NCBI GenBank assembly: GCA_003648125.1
Contig: QMOE01000236.1
Coordinates: 1 to 5,013, forward strand
DNA from: Chloroflexota bacterium
GTDB taxonomy: Bacteria > Chloroflexota > Anaerolineae > B4-G1
DNA length: 5,013 bases
Reading direction: 5' to 3'
Positions 3,873-5,013 of this stretch are shown here, in pieces. Below the pieces are notes generated by a model, which ran no database searches, was not told the origin of the DNA, and worked only from the letters and a program-made list of their open reading frames with translations. Position 1 is the stretch's first letter, and every line of letters begins with the position of its first letter. The position numbers were made by a program, and so were the translations under genes.

Positions 3873-5013
3873 ATCGCGCGCGCCTCCGCTACCCCGCCAC
3901 GATCGGCCTGCTGACGTTGATCGCCTTCGGGGCGCGCGCCGTTTCCCTCGACGCGCAACCGCTTTGGAGAGACGAGGTGGACGCGCTGCGCTTCGCCACC
4001 GTTCCCTGGGCAGAGATGCTCGCCTCCTTCACCCGCCCCGGCTGGAACGGCCCGCTCTACTACATGTTGCTGCGCGGATGGGTCGCGCTCACTGGCACGA
4101 GCGAGTACGCTATGCGCTTCTTCTCGCTCGCTTTTGGCGTGCTCTGTGTCCCGCTGATCTATGCACTGGGCCGCCGCCTGTTCAACCGGCAAGCCGGTTT
4201 CCTCACCGCCTTGCTGCTGACCACCTCTCCCTACTTGACCTGGTACGGGCAGGAGGTCAAGATGTATACGCTGCTGCCGGCCCTGGCGCTGTTGGCGATT
4301 TACGGACTGCGCCGCGCCGTCGAGGAAGGAGACTGGTACTGGTGGACGGCGCAGGTCGTCGCTACCAGCCTGGCCTGCTACGTCCACATCCTGGCTGCCC
4401 TGCTCATCCCCATGCAGGTTTTGCTTTACTTTACCTGGTGGCCCCAAGCCCGCAACCGGTGGCGCGGCGCGCTGCTCAGCCTGGCCTGCCTCACCCTGCC
4501 CTATCTGCCGTTGTTCGACTGGCAGGCTCCGCTGCTGCTTCAAGAACGCGCCACTGGCTTTCCCTCCTACACGCTGGGCGAGATGGTGGAGACTTTGCTC
4601 AATAGCTGGAGCCTGGGGATGACGGGATGGGGCTGGCCGTGGGGCGCGGTGCTGGTGGGGTCGCTGGCAGCGTGGGGATTGGCAAGCCCCCCACCCTCTC
4701 TCCCTGGCCCTCCCGCGCGCACGGGGGAGAGAAGGGAACGTCTTGCTCTGATATACTGGCTCCTGATCCCGCTGCTGACCGTGTGGCTCATCTCGTTGCG
4801 CCAGCCGCTCTTCACCGACCGCTACCTCATCTGGGCCGCGCCGGCCTTTTACCTGCTGATCGCTCTCGGCCTGGCTTCCTTACTGCGCCTCGGCGCATGG
4901 GGCCGCTGGGTGACGATGGCGCTGGTGGCCGCTATCCTCGTTCTCCACAGCGTCAACTTGTGGCGACAGGCCACCATCCCCATCAAATCCGATTTTCGCG
5001 CCGCTGCTGCCTA
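3869..5013 (+). CDS. GT39/PMT-like multi-spanning glycosyltransferase, C-terminus beyond window
   Basis: 381 codons are open to the right edge. Related to the ArnT/PMT-like GT-C membrane enzymes, which transfer a sugar from a polyprenyl-phosphate donor to protein or lipid on the outer face of the membrane. After helix 1 (about 9-26), W33-R-D35-E36 is the acidic motif of the first extracytoplasmic loop, where the catalytic Asp of GT-C enzymes sits. Further family blocks are NGPLYYMLLRGW (60-71), SEYAMRFFS (78-86), VPLIYALGRRLF (94-105) and WYGQEVKMYTLLP (125-137). The later LRQPLFTDRYLIWAAPAFYLLIALGLA (310-336) matches the usual PLFxxRYLxxxxPA block. Hydrophobic segments recur throughout; acceptor and sugar are unknown. 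The start overlaps the upstream stop (ATGA), implying translational coupling; only a distant GGGGA (3850-3854) precedes it. Residues 274-290 are a Pro/Gly/Arg loop encoded by a palindrome. The assignment is by motif memory, without a database check. Confidence 0.85.
   Translation, partial: MNRARLRYPATIGLLTLIAFGARAVSLDAQPLWRDEVDALRFATVPWAEMLASFTRPGWNGPLYYMLLRGWVALTGTSEYAMRFFSLAFGVLCVPLIYALGRRLFNRQAGFLTALLLTTSPYLTWYGQEVKMYTLLPALALLAIYGLRRAVEEGDWYWWTAQVVATSLACYVHILAALLIPMQVLLYFTWWPQARNRWRGALLSLACLTLPYLPLFDWQAPLLLQERATGFPSYTLGEMVETLLNSWSLGMTGWGWPWGAVLVGSLAAWGLASPPPSLPGPPARTGERRERLALIYWLLIPLLTVWLISLRQPLFTDRYLIWAAPAFYLLIALGLASLLRLGAWGRWVTMALVAAILVLHSVNLWRQATIPIKSDFRAAAA
4697..4732. repeat. in-frame palindromic repeat inside the glycosyltransferase gene
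   Basis: TCTCTCCC (4697-4704) and GGGAGAGA (4725-4732) are perfect 8-bp inverted arms around a GC-rich 20-nt loop. In frame it encodes SLPGPPARTGER (residues 277-288), a low-complexity loop between two hydrophobic segments where the protein family has no conserved motif. The text resembles dispersed CCCTCTCCC...GGGAGAGGG repeats that I recall from environmental bacterial genomes. It looks like a tolerated repeat insertion in a loop. Confidence 0.55.

Noticed and set aside
3734..4543. 269-residue Gln/Gly-rich minus-strand open frame
   Set aside because: Antisense to the small membrane protein and glycosyltransferase; its low-complexity composition matches no known family.
3964..4605. 213-residue plus-strand Arg/Ala/Pro-rich frame
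   Set aside because: Out-of-frame shadow of the glycosyltransferase, which is open from 3869 to the edge with conserved GT39-like motifs.

Overview
The window looks like chromosomal DNA from a GC-rich bacterium, most plausibly a Chloroflexota member of the Anaerolineae type. That assignment is inferred from a Pro/Thr/Ser-rich linker with repeated SPLPTP, a penicillin-acylase relative with that group's characteristic C-terminus, and many small palindromic repeats. It was not tested by any search. No phage, CRISPR, rRNA or tRNA signal was seen.

Minus strand, read right to left. A consensus promoter (TTGACT, 17 bp, TATAAT; 3458-3486) leads to an 816-residue exported or membrane-anchored penicillin acylase / acyl-homoserine-lactone acylase-type Ntn hydrolase (791-3241). 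Next comes an inverted pair of REP-like palindromes (681-773). Then follows a REP-associated tyrosine transposase (RAYT, IS200/IS605-like HUH family; 123-670) that is broken by a one-base deletion near its 5' end. A third REP-like palindrome (101-125) overlaps its stop codon. The first 26 codons of a RidA/YjgF-family deaminase (1-78) run off the left edge.

Between the acylase promoter and its ribosome-binding site sits a 161-bp element (3270-3430). It has 11-bp terminal inverted repeats beginning GTAA and is flanked by an 8-bp direct repeat, GTTTTGTG. It reads as a MITE, possibly mobilised by an IS66-type transposase. An 89-bp palindrome of the TGTCATTGCGAG type lies inside it. If the promoter call is right, the insertion lengthens the acylase mRNA leader from about 41 to about 210 nt and adds a long hairpin.

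Plus strand, rightward. A TATAAT box lies six bases before the ATG of a 100-residue two-helix membrane protein (3570-3872), which suggests a leaderless transcript. That gene overlaps by ATGA with a multi-spanning GT39/PMT-like glycosyltransferase (3869 to the right edge, open). The two probably form one operon acting at the membrane on polyprenyl-phosphate-sugar donors.

A recurring theme is palindromic repeat DNA in and around genes. REP-like sequence appears inside the transposase reading frame (358-385), and a different palindrome lies in frame in a loop of the glycosyltransferase (4697-4732). I did not find a clear new multi-gene system. The most interesting signals are the MITE in the acylase leader, the RAYT with its REP units, and the in-frame palindromes.
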